DNA from: Nonomuraea spiralis | GTDB lineage: Bacteria > Actinomycetota > Actinomycetes > Streptosporangiales > Streptosporangiaceae | Reading direction: 5' to 3' | DNA: 64,000 nt | Assembly: GCF_014648435.1 (NCBI RefSeq) | Contig: NZ_BMRC01000038.1 | Coordinates: 1-64,000, forward strand | In this document: one piece after another, positions 1 through 10,148 of the stretch | Numbering within the stretch: position 1 is the stretch's first letter | Layout of the letters: each line of letters begins with the position of its first letter | Program-made: the position numbers and the translations under genes | Notes under the pieces: model-generated | Databases searched by the model: none | The model's input: only the letters and a program-made list of their open reading frames with translations | What the model was told of the DNA's origin: nothing

Positions 1-44
1 GTGTGGAGCTGACCGGTACTAATAGGCCGAGGACTTGACCTCAA
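1..44 (+). rRNA. rrl: 23S ribosomal RNA, 3' end (partial)
   Basis: The first bases match the conserved 3' end of actinobacterial 23S rRNA: the helix-closing run GACCGGTACTAATAGGCCGA followed by GGACTTGACC. Only the last few dozen bases are in the window and the gene begins outside it. The exact 3' end is set by eye at the end of the conserved stretch and may be off by a few bases. A 5S gene follows on the same strand, as in a normal 16S-23S-5S operon. Confidence 0.9.
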
Positions 45-116
45 AGCTTTCTTGCTCGCGTCCACTAGGCAATTCTGAGACAGCAAACGGCGTTGTTCGT
101 TTGACAGTTTCATAGG
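45..116 (+). other. 23S-5S internal transcribed spacer
   Basis: A spacer of about 70 bases between the 23S 3' end and the 5S gene, noticeably less GC-rich than the surrounding DNA. It contains no tRNA-like cloverleaf. It is presumably cut by RNases during rRNA maturation. Confidence 0.7.
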
Positions 117-235
117 GTTACGGCGGTTATGGCGGGAAGGAAACACCCGGTTACATTCCGAACCCGGAAGTTAAGCTTCTCTGCGCCGATGGTACTGCAC
201 TCGGGAGGGTGTGGGAGAGTAGGTCACCGCCGGAC
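117..235 (+). rRNA. rrf: 5S ribosomal RNA
   Basis: The gene has the typical 5S features: a terminal helix formed by the 5' GGCGG and the 3' CCGCC, the internal run ACACCCGGTTACATTCCGAA, and GGGAGAGTAGGTCACCGCC near the 3' end. The length (about 117-119 nt) is normal. The ends were chosen from the pairing of the terminal helix. A terminator hairpin follows 12 bases downstream, so this closes the rRNA operon. Confidence 0.93.
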
Positions 236-246
236 AATCTTTTGGG

Positions 247-274
247 AAGGGCTCCGACTTCGGTCGGGGCCCTT
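247..274 (+). terminator. rRNA operon intrinsic terminator
   Basis: Twelve-pair stem (one G-U pair) closed by a UUCG tetraloop at 259-262, running directly into CCCTTTCTGCG. The position just after the 5S gene fits termination of the rRNA operon. The T-run is short, as is usual in high-GC actinomycetes. Confidence 0.85.
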
Positions 275-275
275 T

Positions 276-584
276 CTGCGTTTACGGGGAATTCTGTGGC
301 GGTGTGCTGCGATGAGGTGCCACACGCGAACAGGGTCGTTGCCAGTGGCCGAGGCGGCCTTCGCTCTGCTCCGCCCTCGACCGTCCGGCGGCCGATGGCC
401 GAGGGGCCGGTGGCGGGTAGCACGTACTGCGCGGCACTCTGAGGCCCTCGGCGACGCCGGGGGTGCCGAACGTTCTGGCCCTGAGGGGGCGGTGCTCTGC
501 TGTGGGTGTTGGGCGAGGTCAGGGTTGGTCATGGACCTTCCAATCTCGCTAGGATACTCAACGTAATCGCGTCACTCTGTATGG
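276..584. other. Intergenic region, possible promoter for the NB-ARC/TPR gene
   Basis: About 300 bases without a convincing gene; the small open frames here have no codon-usage or homology support. A TAGGAT hexamer at 550-555 with TTGGTC at 525-530 (19-base spacing) is a weak candidate promoter for the gene starting at 585. Nothing else recognisable was seen. Confidence 0.4.
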
Positions 585-2918
585 GTGACCGCTTCTCCCC
601 CTTCCAAGCAGTCAGCGCGCCGTAGTCGCCGGCTACTGGTGTGGACGTTCACGTCGATCTCCGTCGGGTTGGTGGCCGCGGGGGTCGTGGGGATCTTCGC
701 TGAGCCGTTACAGCTGGAGCTTCTGGACAAGCGGGCCAGCGTCGTCAGCATGTTCGTGGGTGTGGCGGGGTTGTTCATCGCGGGGGTCGGGCTGTGGGCG
801 CAGCTGCGGGCCGCGGTGGTGGCTTCCGATGACGGTGATCCTGCCGGGGGTGCCGGGCGGGCCGGGGGCGGTTCGGGGCAGGTGGGCGCTGGTCACGGCG
901 GTTCGGGGCCGGCGGATGCGCGTCGGGGTGGTGCCGGTGGCGGTGGTTCCGGGGAAAGTGGGGCCGGGCGCGGTGGTCTGGTTCCGCCGGGGGCTGCTGA
1001 GGGCGCCAAAGCGGATGGGGGTGGGGGGCAGGCGTCCGGGACGGCCGTCAGTGGCGACAGGTCCACGGCGGTGACCGGGGGGCATGTCGAGGTCATCGGT
1101 GATGTGCATCTGCCGTCTCGGCCGCGGGTGGCGACGCGGCCGGTGCAGCTCGCGCCGCGGCCACCGCAACTGGTGGGACGCGACGAGACCGTGGCGGAGC
1201 TGCGGGAGCGGCTGCTGGGGAGCGACGTACGGCCGGCGGTGGTGGCCGTGCACGGGCTCGGCGGCGTCGGCAAGACCAGCCTGACGCTGGAGTACGCCTA
1301 CCGCCTCCAGCAGGAGTACGACCTCGTCTGGCAGTTGCCGGCGGCCGAACCGGCGGTGTTGTCGGCGGCGTTCGCCCGGCTGGCGGCGCTCATGGGCTTA
1401 CGGGAGCTGGGCGCGGACGCGGCGGACCCGGTCGACCAGGTGCATGCCGCGCTGGCGGCGCGTACGGACCCGTGGTTGTTGATCTTTGACAACGTGCCGG
1501 AGGCCGAGGCGTTGTTGCCGTTCCTGCCTCCGGTGGGGCCCGGGCATGTGCTGGTCACGAGTCGTTCCGGGCGGTGGCCGCGGGATCAGGGGCTGGAGCT
1601 GCCGGTGCTCGATCTGGTGAGCGCGGCGCGGCTGCTGCTGTCGAGTTCGGGGCAGGACGACGAGGTGGCGGCGGCCGACGTGGTGTCGGAGCTCGGGGCG
1701 TTGCCGCTGGCGCTGGAGCAGGCCGCGGCCTACATGTCGGAGACCGGGCTGGCGCTGTCGGAGTACCTGGATCTGCTGCATCATCAGCGGGCCGAGTTGC
1801 TCGCGCAGGGGCAGGCGTGGGGGTATCGGGAGCGGGTGGCGTCCACCTGGCAGTTCGCGTTCGAGCGGCTGGCCAGGACGAGTCCGCAGGCCATCGCGCT
1901 GCTGCGGCTGCTGTCCTGCTACGCGCACGAGGCGATTCCGTCCCATCTGTTGTTGTCGCCGTTGGAGCGGTGGGCGCCGCGCGAGCTGTTCCGGGCGGAC
2001 GTGCAGCGGCGGCGGGCCTACGGGCGCATTCCCGGGCCGCCGGCGCGGTTGCTGCGTGACGTGCATCCGAGCGTGCTGGTGATGATGCGGGCGCTGCCGC
2101 GTGACACGCTCAGGATCAACGCGGCGTTGACCGCGTTGCGGCGGCACAGCCTCATCGGGCCGCCCGTGGACGGCGCGGTCACGGTGCACCGGCTGGTGCA
2201 GGCCGTCACGCTCGACCAGCTCTCGCGGCGGGTGCAGCGTCGTTGGCGAGAGGTGGCGGCGGTGCTGGTGGAGGCCGTGCTGCCGGACGATCCGGGGCAG
2301 AAGGCACGCTGGCCACGGTACGCGAGGTTGCTGCCGCACATCCGGACGGTGCTCGGCCCGACCTCGCCCGGCATGGACAAGACGGCCCGGTATCTGGGGG
2401 CGAGTGGCGATTACCGTACGGCGAGGTCGTTGTTTCAGGAGATCGCCGCCGCGCTCGCGGCGGCGCTGGGCCCGGAGGAGGGGGCCACGCTGACGGCCCG
2501 GCACGAGCTGGCGCTCTGGACGGGCGAGGCGGGCGATCCGACGGCGGCCCGCGACCAGTATGTAGCGTTGCTGCCTGTCTATGAACGGGTGCTCGGTCCC
2601 AGACACCCGCACACCCTGACAACCCGGCACAACCTCGCCCAGTGGACAGGCCGGGCGGGCGATCCGGTGGCGGCCCGCGACCAGTACGCGGCCCTGATCC
2701 CCATACGGCGCTGGGTGTCGGGCCCCGAGCATCCGGACACGCTGACCACGCAGGCCAACCTCGCCCAGTGGACCGGCCAGGCGGGGGACGCGGCCGCGGC
2801 CCGCGACCAGTACGCGACGTTGCTTCCGGTACGTGAGCGGGTGCTCGGGGCCGGGCATCCGGCGACGGTCACCACGCGGGAACAGCTTGCCCACTGGACG
2901 GCCCGTGCCCGCCCTTAA
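585..2918 (+). CDS. Membrane-anchored NB-ARC ATPase with TPR repeats (NLR-like STAND protein)
   Basis: 777 residues from a GTG start. Two hydrophobic segments at about 17-39 and 55-79 should anchor it in the membrane. A glycine-rich linker (about 86-150) follows, then GDRSTAVTGGHVEVIGDV, a repeat-like stretch of a kind I associate with actinobacterial STAND proteins. The NB-ARC part begins near LVGRDETVAELRERL; its P-loop is GLGGVGKTSL (about 224-233), a Walker-B-like strand is WLLIFDNV (about 298), and the GLPL-type motif is LPLALEQAAAY (about 378). The C-terminal 170 residues contain at least three TPR-like units with repeated ARDQY and HPxTLTTxxxLAxWTG. STAND proteins are nucleotide switches used in signalling, transcription control or phage defence; which applies here is unknown. 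No effector enzyme domain was recognised. It is monocistronic and convergent with the next gene. Confidence 0.82.
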   Translation: MTASPPSKQSARRSRRLLVWTFTSISVGLVAAGVVGIFAEPLQLELLDKRASVVSMFVGVAGLFIAGVGLWAQLRAAVVASDDGDPAGGAGRAGGGSGQVGAGHGGSGPADARRGGAGGGGSGESGAGRGGLVPPGAAEGAKADGGGGQASGTAVSGDRSTAVTGGHVEVIGDVHLPSRPRVATRPVQLAPRPPQLVGRDETVAELRERLLGSDVRPAVVAVHGLGGVGKTSLTLEYAYRLQQEYDLVWQLPAAEPAVLSAAFARLAALMGLRELGADAADPVDQVHAALAARTDPWLLIFDNVPEAEALLPFLPPVGPGHVLVTSRSGRWPRDQGLELPVLDLVSAARLLLSSSGQDDEVAAADVVSELGALPLALEQAAAYMSETGLALSEYLDLLHHQRAELLAQGQAWGYRERVASTWQFAFERLARTSPQAIALLRLLSCYAHEAIPSHLLLSPLERWAPRELFRADVQRRRAYGRIPGPPARLLRDVHPSVLVMMRALPRDTLRINAALTALRRHSLIGPPVDGAVTVHRLVQAVTLDQLSRRVQRRWREVAAVLVEAVLPDDPGQKARWPRYARLLPHIRTVLGPTSPGMDKTARYLGASGDYRTARSLFQEIAAALAAALGPEEGATLTARHELALWTGEAGDPTAARDQYVALLPVYERVLGPRHPHTLTTRHNLAQWTGRAGDPVAARDQYAALIPIRRWVSGPEHPDTLTTQANLAQWTGQAGDAAAARDQYATLLPVRERVLGAGHPATVTTREQLAHWTARARP

Positions 2919-2954
2919 GGGGCGAGGGACCGCCGCAAGGGCCGGTCCGGGGAG

Positions 2955-2993
2955 CCGGGGCGCGAGGGGGCGAGCCTGCCCCTCGCGCCCCGG
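2955..2993. terminator. Bidirectional terminator hairpin
   Basis: A perfect 15-base inverted repeat (2955-2969 with 2979-2993, 9-base loop) lies between two convergent genes, the NB-ARC/TPR gene and the phosphodiester glycosidase gene. There is no T-run. This kind of GC-rich hairpin is the usual terminator form in actinomycetes. Confidence 0.75.
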
Positions 2994-2996
2994 CCG

Positions 2997-4469
2997 CTAC
3001 TGGGGAAGGACGAGGAGGGCGTCGCCGACGCCGCGCTCCACGCCGTCCGAGGGCCGGTTGACCAGCTTGTTCGACACCACCATCGCGGAGGAGCCGCCGC
3101 CGTCCAGGTTGATGGCCTGGACCGCGCCGAGCCAGCGCATGAACTGGGCGGCTTCGTGGAAGTTCGCGCCGATGGTCACGCCGGGCTGGCGGCCGTCGAT
3201 GGTGGCCAGGATGAGGCTGCCGTTCCTGGTGACGCCGAGCAGGGTGCGCGGGTGGCGGCGGAGGATCATGTTCACGGAGTCGTGGCCGTCGCGCTTGGCG
3301 GTGATCTTCACGCGGCCGTTGCGCACCAGGCCGACGCCGCCCGCGATCACGTTCAGGTCGGGGGTCAGCTTGAGGGCTTTCCTGGTACGCAGGTCGGTGA
3401 CCTTCGTGTCGATCTTGACCGTCCAGCCTTCCCAGGCGTGCTCGTCGAGCCATTCGGCGGACGTGCCCTGGCCGTGCAGGACGCGGGTGCCCTTGGCGAT
3501 GGCAGCGCCGCTGGTGCGCACGGCGACCGCCTTGCCGTTGGCGTCGAGGACGATGTCGGTGCCGCCGGCGGGGGTCTTGGCGCCGTACTCCTCGGTGTAG
3601 AGGACGGCCTCGTCGGTGGCGGCGGCGCGGTTGACGCCGTTGAGGACGAGCTTGTCGCCGTCCTGGGAGATCGCGGTGACGTCGGTCTTCAGCTCGGTGA
3701 TGCGGGCGGTACGGCCCTGGAGCACGACGGCCGAGCGGCCCGGTACGGCCTCGCTGAGCAGCCGGCCGGCGACCACGGAGGCGCCGACGGGCTCGCCGCG
3801 CAGGTTCTTGGCGGTGTGGATGTTGAAGAAGCCGCCGTTGACGCCGACCACCGCGTTGCGCGCCTTGGCCATCGAGGAGACCGTCTCGCGCTTGGCGACG
3901 CTGGTGCCGAGCGAGGCGGCGTACGAGCCGCGGAACGTCCCGGCGTCGATCATGACGACCTTGGCGTCCCAGGGGCCGGTGGTCTTCAGGCCGTCGTCGC
4001 CGAGGTAGTCGACCTTGACCTTCAGGCCCGCGTCCTTGAGCGTCTTGGCGGTCTCGTCGGCCTTCGCCTTGTCCTTGAAGGACCACAGGCCCACGCGGAC
4101 CATGTAGACCGTCTGGGAGGGGGCGTCGGCCACGCTGGGCCGGATCACCTTCTGCAGGCTGGGCGCCTCCCCGGCCGCCTCGACCTCGGCGACCTTGGCC
4201 TGGGCGGTCTCCAGCGCGCCGTAGTCGCGGCCGCTCGGCATCAGCACGGTCACCGTGTAGCCGTCGGTGGAGCTGCCGGCCTTCACGTCGTACAGGTCGA
4301 TGCCCTGCGTCACGGCGGTCAGCGTCTTGGTGGCGGCAGGCTGGGCGCCCAGCGGGAAGTTGGCCGACGGGAACTTCACCGCGAGCCGGCCCGCCGAGGC
4401 GGGCAGTGTGGTGATGACCGTGAGCGTGGCGGCTATGGCCAGGCCGCCGGCGAGGGTGCGTCGCGACAT
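2997..4469 (-). CDS. Exported phosphodiester glycosidase family protein with SPOR-like domain
   Basis: 490 residues. The N-terminus MSRRTLAGGLAIAATLTVIT ending in LPASA is a Sec signal peptide (cut near residue 26). Residues about 70-155 resemble a SPOR-type domain (YTVTVLMPSG, then VYMVRVGLWSFKDKAKADET), a fold that can bind denuded peptidoglycan. Residues about 170-490 are a phosphodiester glycosidase (NAGPA/DUF2233) domain: VVMIDAGTFRG, VVGVNGGFF, LLGVTRNGSLILATIDGRQ and the terminal INLDGGGSSAM with GVGDALLVL. This family cleaves sugar-phosphodiester links; the natural substrate here is unknown, with cell wall or exopolysaccharide likely. The ATG has GGAGAG six to eight bases upstream. 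It is a single-gene unit that ends at a terminator shared with the convergent NB-ARC gene. Confidence 0.85.
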   Translation of the reverse strand: MSRRTLAGGLAIAATLTVITTLPASAGRLAVKFPSANFPLGAQPAATKTLTAVTQGIDLYDVKAGSSTDGYTVTVLMPSGRDYGALETAQAKVAEVEAAGEAPSLQKVIRPSVADAPSQTVYMVRVGLWSFKDKAKADETAKTLKDAGLKVKVDYLGDDGLKTTGPWDAKVVMIDAGTFRGSYAASLGTSVAKRETVSSMAKARNAVVGVNGGFFNIHTAKNLRGEPVGASVVAGRLLSEAVPGRSAVVLQGRTARITELKTDVTAISQDGDKLVLNGVNRAAATDEAVLYTEEYGAKTPAGGTDIVLDANGKAVAVRTSGAAIAKGTRVLHGQGTSAEWLDEHAWEGWTVKIDTKVTDLRTRKALKLTPDLNVIAGGVGLVRNGRVKITAKRDGHDSVNMILRRHPRTLLGVTRNGSLILATIDGRQPGVTIGANFHEAAQFMRWLGAVQAINLDGGGSSAMVVSNKLVNRPSDGVERGVGDALLVLPQ

Positions 4470-4619
4470 GAACTCTCCAGAGGGCGGAAAAGGGACCGAA
4501 CTATCCTGGCGAGATCAAGGTCCCGAAGTCAGCCGAACGCGCCAAACGGCTCAAGAGGTTACGAGATTGACACCCATCTCAGATGATATTGAGTTATGAC
4601 ACGTACTCGCGTGCGGAGG

Positions 4620-4640
4620 TCTCCCCGCTGCCGGGGGAGA
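4620..4640 (-). terminator. Possible terminator of the PucR-peptidase-cupin operon
   Basis: A seven-base inverted repeat (TCTCCCC with GGGGAGA, 7-base loop) sits 20 bases beyond the cupin stop codon on the minus strand. There is no T-run, so termination is an inference from its position. Confidence 0.4.
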
Positions 4641-4659
4641 TGCGGACGGTGATGGGGTT

Positions 4660-5052
4660 CTAGGCGGACTGCCGGGACTGGTACACCTTGCGCAGCGTCT
4701 CGTGCACGATCCACGTCGTACGCGCGCCCTCGGCCAGCAGGCAGACGTCTCCCGGGCCGACCTCGATCGTGGTGCCGCCCTCGACGGCGATCGTGGCGCG
4801 GCCGGACAGCACCACGAAGATCTCGTCGGTCTCGACGTCGGTGACGACGCCGGGCGTGATCTCCCAGATGCCCCGGCCGCCGCCGAGCTCCAGCGACGAC
4901 GTGGCGGGGTCGCCGGCGACGATCTGCTCGGGGGCGAGCTCGTCGGGGGTCAGCCGTACGTCGTGCACGGGCACGGAGAACGCGCCCGCGGCCGCGATCA
5001 TGCGGCCGAGGTCTTCGAGGTCGGGCATCAGGACATCGGACATGTTGCTCAT
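4660..5052 (-). CDS. Small cupin protein (DUF861/Cupin_3 type)
   Basis: 130 residues, single beta-barrel cupin. The conserved core is GIWEITPGVVTDVETDEIFV then GRATIAVEGGTTIEVGPGDV, the layout of the Cupin_3/DUF861 family (EutQ and ureidoglycine-aminohydrolase relatives), ending in RTTWIVHETLRKVYQ. Members may be enzymes or small-molecule sensors; I cannot assign a substrate. Its ATG overlaps the stop of the P1 peptidase gene in an ATGA, so the two are translationally coupled. A second ATG lies nine bases in; either could be used. It is the last gene of the PucR-peptidase-cupin operon. Confidence 0.8.
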   Translation of the reverse strand: MSNMSDVLMPDLEDLGRMIAAAGAFSVPVHDVRLTPDELAPEQIVAGDPATSSLELGGGRGIWEITPGVVTDVETDEIFVVLSGRATIAVEGGTTIEVGPGDVCLLAEGARTTWIVHETLRKVYQSRQSA

Positions 5053-6080
5053 TTCACCAGGTCGGCGAGGCGGGCGCCGTCGATTGCGCGGGCTGTGAAG
5101 CCGTTCGCGCCGGTCATCGTACCGGCGGCGACCATCGCGTTGACGATGGCCTCCTCCGTTGCCTCGATCGCGGCGTGGTAGAGCGGGTCGAGGCGGGCGT
5201 CGGCCAGCACCTTGACCTCGAACACGCCGGGGCCGCCGGCGTCCACGGCGTTGGAGGGCAGGCCGCGGTTGCCGGTGGCGAAGCAGATGAAGCCGTCGCC
5301 GCTGGAGCTCTCGCCCGCGCCGCCCGTCCTGGCCACGCCGAGGCCGGCGCGCTGGGCCAGCTTGCGGCACTGGTGGGGCAGCAGCGGCGCGTCGGTGGCG
5401 ACCACGGCGATGATCGACCCCGCGCCCTCGGGGCCGCCGGGTACGGGCACGTCGTCCATGACGATCGGGCGGCCGTTGACGGTGAGCCGGTCGCGGCGGC
5501 CGTGGTTGGCCTGGACGAGCACGCCGACCGTGTAGCCCCCGGCCACGCGGGACGCGGTGCCGATGCCGCCCTTGAAGCCGTGGCAGATCATCCCGGTGCC
5601 GCCGCCGACCGAGCCTTCGGGCACCGGGCCGGACGAGGCGTCGTGGTAGGCGCGTTCGACATGCTCGGGGCGTACGTGCTGGGCGTCGATGTCGTTGAGC
5701 AGGCCGTCCCAGGTCTCGGCCACGACCGGCAGCGACCAGGCGCCCGCGCCCCGGCCGCCGATCTCCAGGGAAACCAGCGCGTCGCGTACCACGCCGACGG
5801 AGAACGTGTTGGTCAGGCCGATCGGCGAGTGCAACTGCCCGAAGTCGGTCAGGTAGGGCAGGCCGGTCATCTCGCCGTTGCCGTTGAGCCAGTGGTGGCC
5901 GGCGTAGACGGGGGAATCGTAGGCCGACCCCGGGCCGGGACGTACGACGGTGACGCCCGTACGGGCGGTGCCCTCGGTGAGCGTGGTGTGGCCGACGAGG
6001 ACGCCGGGCACGTCGGTGATCGCGTTCAGCGGACCGGGGGTGCCGGCGCCGACGACGATCCCGTGATCGCGAGCTCTCAA
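5049..6080 (-). CDS. P1 family (DmpA-like) aminopeptidase
   Basis: 343 residues from a TTG start that overlaps the PucR stop codon (TTGA); no other start fits the conserved N-terminus. The family signatures are NAITDVPGVLVGHTTL near the N-terminus, GSVGGGTGMICHGFKGGIGT in the middle and the strongly conserved IIAVVATDAPLLPHQ followed by RAGLGVARTGG and SSSGDGFICFAT. In DmpA-type N-terminal nucleophile hydrolases the proenzyme is cut autocatalytically before a serine; the Gly-Ser in EGAGSIIAVVATDAPL is the expected site. Such enzymes release N-terminal residues from peptides or amides, some acting on beta-amino acids. Coupling to a PucR regulator and a cupin suggests catabolism of an amide or beta-peptide-like compound (inference). 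Confidence 0.85.
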   Translation of the reverse strand: MRARDHGIVVGAGTPGPLNAITDVPGVLVGHTTLTEGTARTGVTVVRPGPGSAYDSPVYAGHHWLNGNGEMTGLPYLTDFGQLHSPIGLTNTFSVGVVRDALVSLEIGGRGAGAWSLPVVAETWDGLLNDIDAQHVRPEHVERAYHDASSGPVPEGSVGGGTGMICHGFKGGIGTASRVAGGYTVGVLVQANHGRRDRLTVNGRPIVMDDVPVPGGPEGAGSIIAVVATDAPLLPHQCRKLAQRAGLGVARTGGAGESSSGDGFICFATGNRGLPSNAVDAGGPGVFEVKVLADARLDPLYHAAIEATEEAIVNAMVAAGTMTGANGFTARAIDGARLADLVK

Positions 6081-7693
6081 CGGTTCTCCCTGCGGAAGGA
6101 TTCCAGCGCCAGCAGCGCGACGTGCAGTGACAGGCACGACTCGACGTCGTCGAGGTCGGTGTCGAGGATGCGTTCGAGGCGGCGCAGGCGGTCGTAGAAG
6201 GCGGGCCTGGACAGGTGGGCCTTCTGCGCGGCCACGGCCTTGTTGCGGCCGGCGTCGAGGTAGGTGCGCAGGATCCGGGTCAGGTCGCCGCCGCGCTGGG
6301 CGTCGTGGGCCAGCAGCGGGCCCAGCTCGCGTTCGGCGAACGTCTGCAGCCGGGCGTCGTCGCGCAGCAGGTGGAGCAGGCCACGCAGGCGCAGGTCGGG
6401 CAGGCGGTAGAAGGCACGGCCGTCCGGCTGGCGGACGGCCACGTCCGCGACCTGCTCGGCTTCGAGGAAGCTGCGCCGTACGTCGCGGATGGACTCCACC
6501 ACCGACCCCGCGGCCAGCACGAACGCCGAGCCGGGCCGCCACAGCACGCGCAGCCGCTCGGCGAGCGCGGTGAGGGCGGGCTCGGCGTGGGTGCGCGGCG
6601 GGAGCGGCAGCAGGACGCCGATCCGTTCCTGGTCGAGCGCGCCGACCAGGGCGGGCAGGCGGGCGTCGCGGCACGCGGCGGCGGTGGCCTCGGCCAGCTC
6701 GCCGAGCTGTGCCTGGCCGTCGAGCGCTTGGTCGGCGGGTTCGGTCGGGCGGATGACGACGCTGATCAGCTTGCGTCCGGTCAGCGGCACGCCGACGGCG
6801 CGGGCGCGGGCCGCGGCCTCGTCGGGGTCGGCGTAGGCGTGGGTGAGGATGCCGGTGATGATCGTGCCGTGGGCCTGGCGTTCCAGGGACTCCTGGTGGC
6901 GTTCGAGCAGGCGGCCGAGGGCGAGCGTGGTGGCGGCGCGTTCGGCCAGCACCATCTCACGCGGTGTCGGTGGGGTCTCGCAGAGCAGGATGAGCCGTCC
7001 CCAGTCCTGGCCGCGCGCGCCCACGGTGGTGACCAGCCAGCCCGAGGCCGGGTCGTACGCCGTGCGCTCGGCCGGCGCCACGCCCCGCGACCTGCTCTCC
7101 CACCCGGCCAGCAGCGCGCCCGCGTCGCGCCCGGCGGACTCGCAGGCCAGCACCTGGTGGGCCAGGTTCTCCAGCAGCACCGGGCGGCCGGACAGCCGGG
7201 CGACCTGGGCGAGCACCTCGGCCGGCGAGGCGCCCTCGACCGACAGCTCGGTGAAGACCTCGTGCAGCTGTTCGGAGGCGCGCAGCTCCTCAAGCTGGAT
7301 GTCGATGATCCGGGCGTGCACGGACTCGGTGATCTGCACGAACGGCGTCTCGCGGGCCAGCACGATGACCGGCAGGCCGTGTTCCTCGGCCGACTTGACC
7401 ACCGCCGGCGGCAGCTCGCTCAGGAACCTGCGGCCGAGCTCGACGATCAGCCCGGAGGCGCCGACGGAGGCGAGCTCGCCGATGTAGTCGGCGAGCTTCT
7501 CCGGGTCGTCGGGCAGCGCGACGCCCGTGGTGAGCACCAGCTCGCCGCCGCGCAGCAGGTGGGCGATGTCGGCGATCTCGCCGACGTGCACCCACCGCAC
7601 CTTGCTGTCGAGCCGGTCGGCGCCCGCGACCACGCGCGGGCTGCCCCGGCGTACGGTCTCCAGGGCGAGGACGTCGGCGATGGTGGGCAGCAC
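6077..7693 (-). CDS. PucR family transcriptional regulator
   Basis: 538 residues. The N-terminal PucR domain is clear: TIADVLALETVRRGSPRVVA, then WVHVGEIADIAHLLRGGELV and a GLIVELGRRF strand. The C-terminal helix-turn-helix (PucR/CdaR type) is LRTYLDAGRNKAVAAQKAHL then RPAFYDRLRRLERIL. Family members are ligand-responsive activators of nitrogen or amine catabolism genes. The start is GTG, with a TAGGCT -10-like hexamer a few bases upstream on the minus strand, so the mRNA may be leaderless. The stop overlaps the TTG of the P1 peptidase, making it the first gene of a three-gene operon that it probably controls. Confidence 0.88.
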   Translation of the reverse strand: MLPTIADVLALETVRRGSPRVVAGADRLDSKVRWVHVGEIADIAHLLRGGELVLTTGVALPDDPEKLADYIGELASVGASGLIVELGRRFLSELPPAVVKSAEEHGLPVIVLARETPFVQITESVHARIIDIQLEELRASEQLHEVFTELSVEGASPAEVLAQVARLSGRPVLLENLAHQVLACESAGRDAGALLAGWESRSRGVAPAERTAYDPASGWLVTTVGARGQDWGRLILLCETPPTPREMVLAERAATTLALGRLLERHQESLERQAHGTIITGILTHAYADPDEAAARARAVGVPLTGRKLISVVIRPTEPADQALDGQAQLGELAEATAAACRDARLPALVGALDQERIGVLLPLPPRTHAEPALTALAERLRVLWRPGSAFVLAAGSVVESIRDVRRSFLEAEQVADVAVRQPDGRAFYRLPDLRLRGLLHLLRDDARLQTFAERELGPLLAHDAQRGGDLTRILRTYLDAGRNKAVAAQKAHLSRPAFYDRLRRLERILDTDLDDVESCLSLHVALLALESFRRENR

Positions 7694-7749
7694 GGGCCGA
7701 GCCTAGCCGATCAGGCTGTAAAAACGGTCATACGACCATATACACACTG

Positions 7750-9378
<1,629 letters not shown>

Positions 9379-9391
9379 GCCACGGATCCTG

Positions 9392-10093
9392 CTACGTCAC
9401 CAGCCGCCGCTCAAGGCCGTCGAGCACCGACACGAGCCCGAAGTCGAACGCCGTGGCGCGGACGACCGCCGGATCCTCGTACGCCTCCATGGCCAGGCTC
9501 TCCAGCATGTCGGGGAAGTCGGCCGCGGCCTTGGCGACCAGGCCGCGCATCTCCTCGGCGTCGTAGTCGTAGTCGCCGACGGTGACGTCCCAGGCGATCT
9601 CGGGGAGGGTCATGCCGTAGACGAAGGCGGTGACGGCGGCCACGGCGTAGTCGACGTCGAGGCCGCGGAAGCCGGCCGCCTTGAACACCTTGCGCATCCG
9701 GTCGGAGGCCGTCAGGGCATGGGGGCCGAGCGCGGGCACGTGGCCGAGCAGACTGGCCGACCAGGGGTGGCGCAGCATGACAGCGCGCATGCTGTAGGCC
9801 CAGGAGGAGGAGGCGTCGCGCCAGCCCACCTCGTGGGCGTCGGGGACGGTCATCTCGGCCCAGATCTGGTCGTAGGCGAGTTCGAGCAGTTCGTCCTTGT
9901 TGGCGACGTACCAGTAGAGGCTGGTGGCGCCGGCGCTCAGCTTCGCGCCGAGCTTGCGCATGCTCAGACCGGTCAGGCCCTCCTCGTCGAGCAACTCCAT
10001 CGCCGCCCTGACGATCTCCTCGCGGCTGCGGGCCGGGGTGGCGGCCTTGCGGGGCTCGCGGAACCAGACGGAGGTGAACTGCTTGCCGGTCAT
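9392..10093 (-). CDS. TetR/AcrR family repressor (TetR_C type)
   Basis: 233 residues. The N-terminal helix-turn-helix is SREEIVRAAMELLDEEGLTG then SMRKLGAKLSAGATSLYWYV with KDELLELAYDQIW; the long C-terminal region resembles the tetracycline-repressor ligand domain. It is divergent from an MFS exporter across a perfect palindrome, the classic repressor/efflux-pump layout, and upstream of an acyl-CoA synthetase on its own strand. I infer that it represses both transcripts and itself, and is released by a substrate of the pump. The inducer is unknown. Confidence 0.88.
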   Translation of the reverse strand: MTGKQFTSVWFREPRKAATPARSREEIVRAAMELLDEEGLTGLSMRKLGAKLSAGATSLYWYVANKDELLELAYDQIWAEMTVPDAHEVGWRDASSSWAYSMRAVMLRHPWSASLLGHVPALGPHALTASDRMRKVFKAAGFRGLDVDYAVAAVTAFVYGMTLPEIAWDVTVGDYDYDAEEMRGLVAKAAADFPDMLESLAMEAYEDPAVVRATAFDFGLVSVLDGLERRLVT

Positions 10094-10109
10094 GCCTCAA
10101 GGATAAATG

Positions 10110-10130
10110 CTCTCGCACAGTGTGCGAGAG
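10110..10130. promoter_or_regulatory. TetR operator, perfect 10-1-10 palindrome
   Basis: The arms CTCTCGCACA and TGTGCGAGAG match perfectly around a single G, between the divergent TetR and MFS genes. Two related imperfect sites follow: TCGTACGCTGTGCGG (10134-10148) and AACACTGTACGAGA (10158-10171), the last inside the MFS coding start. This gives a cluster of three similar sites at about 24-base spacing, a pattern compatible with cooperative repressor binding (inference). Confidence 0.8.
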
Positions 10131-10148
10131 TTGTCGTACGCTGTGCGG

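Noticed and set aside
1..300. A tRNA gene after the rRNA operon
   Set aside because: No cloverleaf with a T-loop GGTTCGA-type element or anticodon arm was found in the spacer or downstream.
129..566. Protein genes overlapping the 5S rRNA and the following gap
   Set aside because: The frames run through the 5S gene and terminator and have arginine/glycine-rich random composition; no start signal.
10107..10148. ATG start for the MFS exporter
   Set aside because: It would encode the repressor palindrome; the conserved N-terminus begins near the GTG at 10149. Kept only as an alternative.
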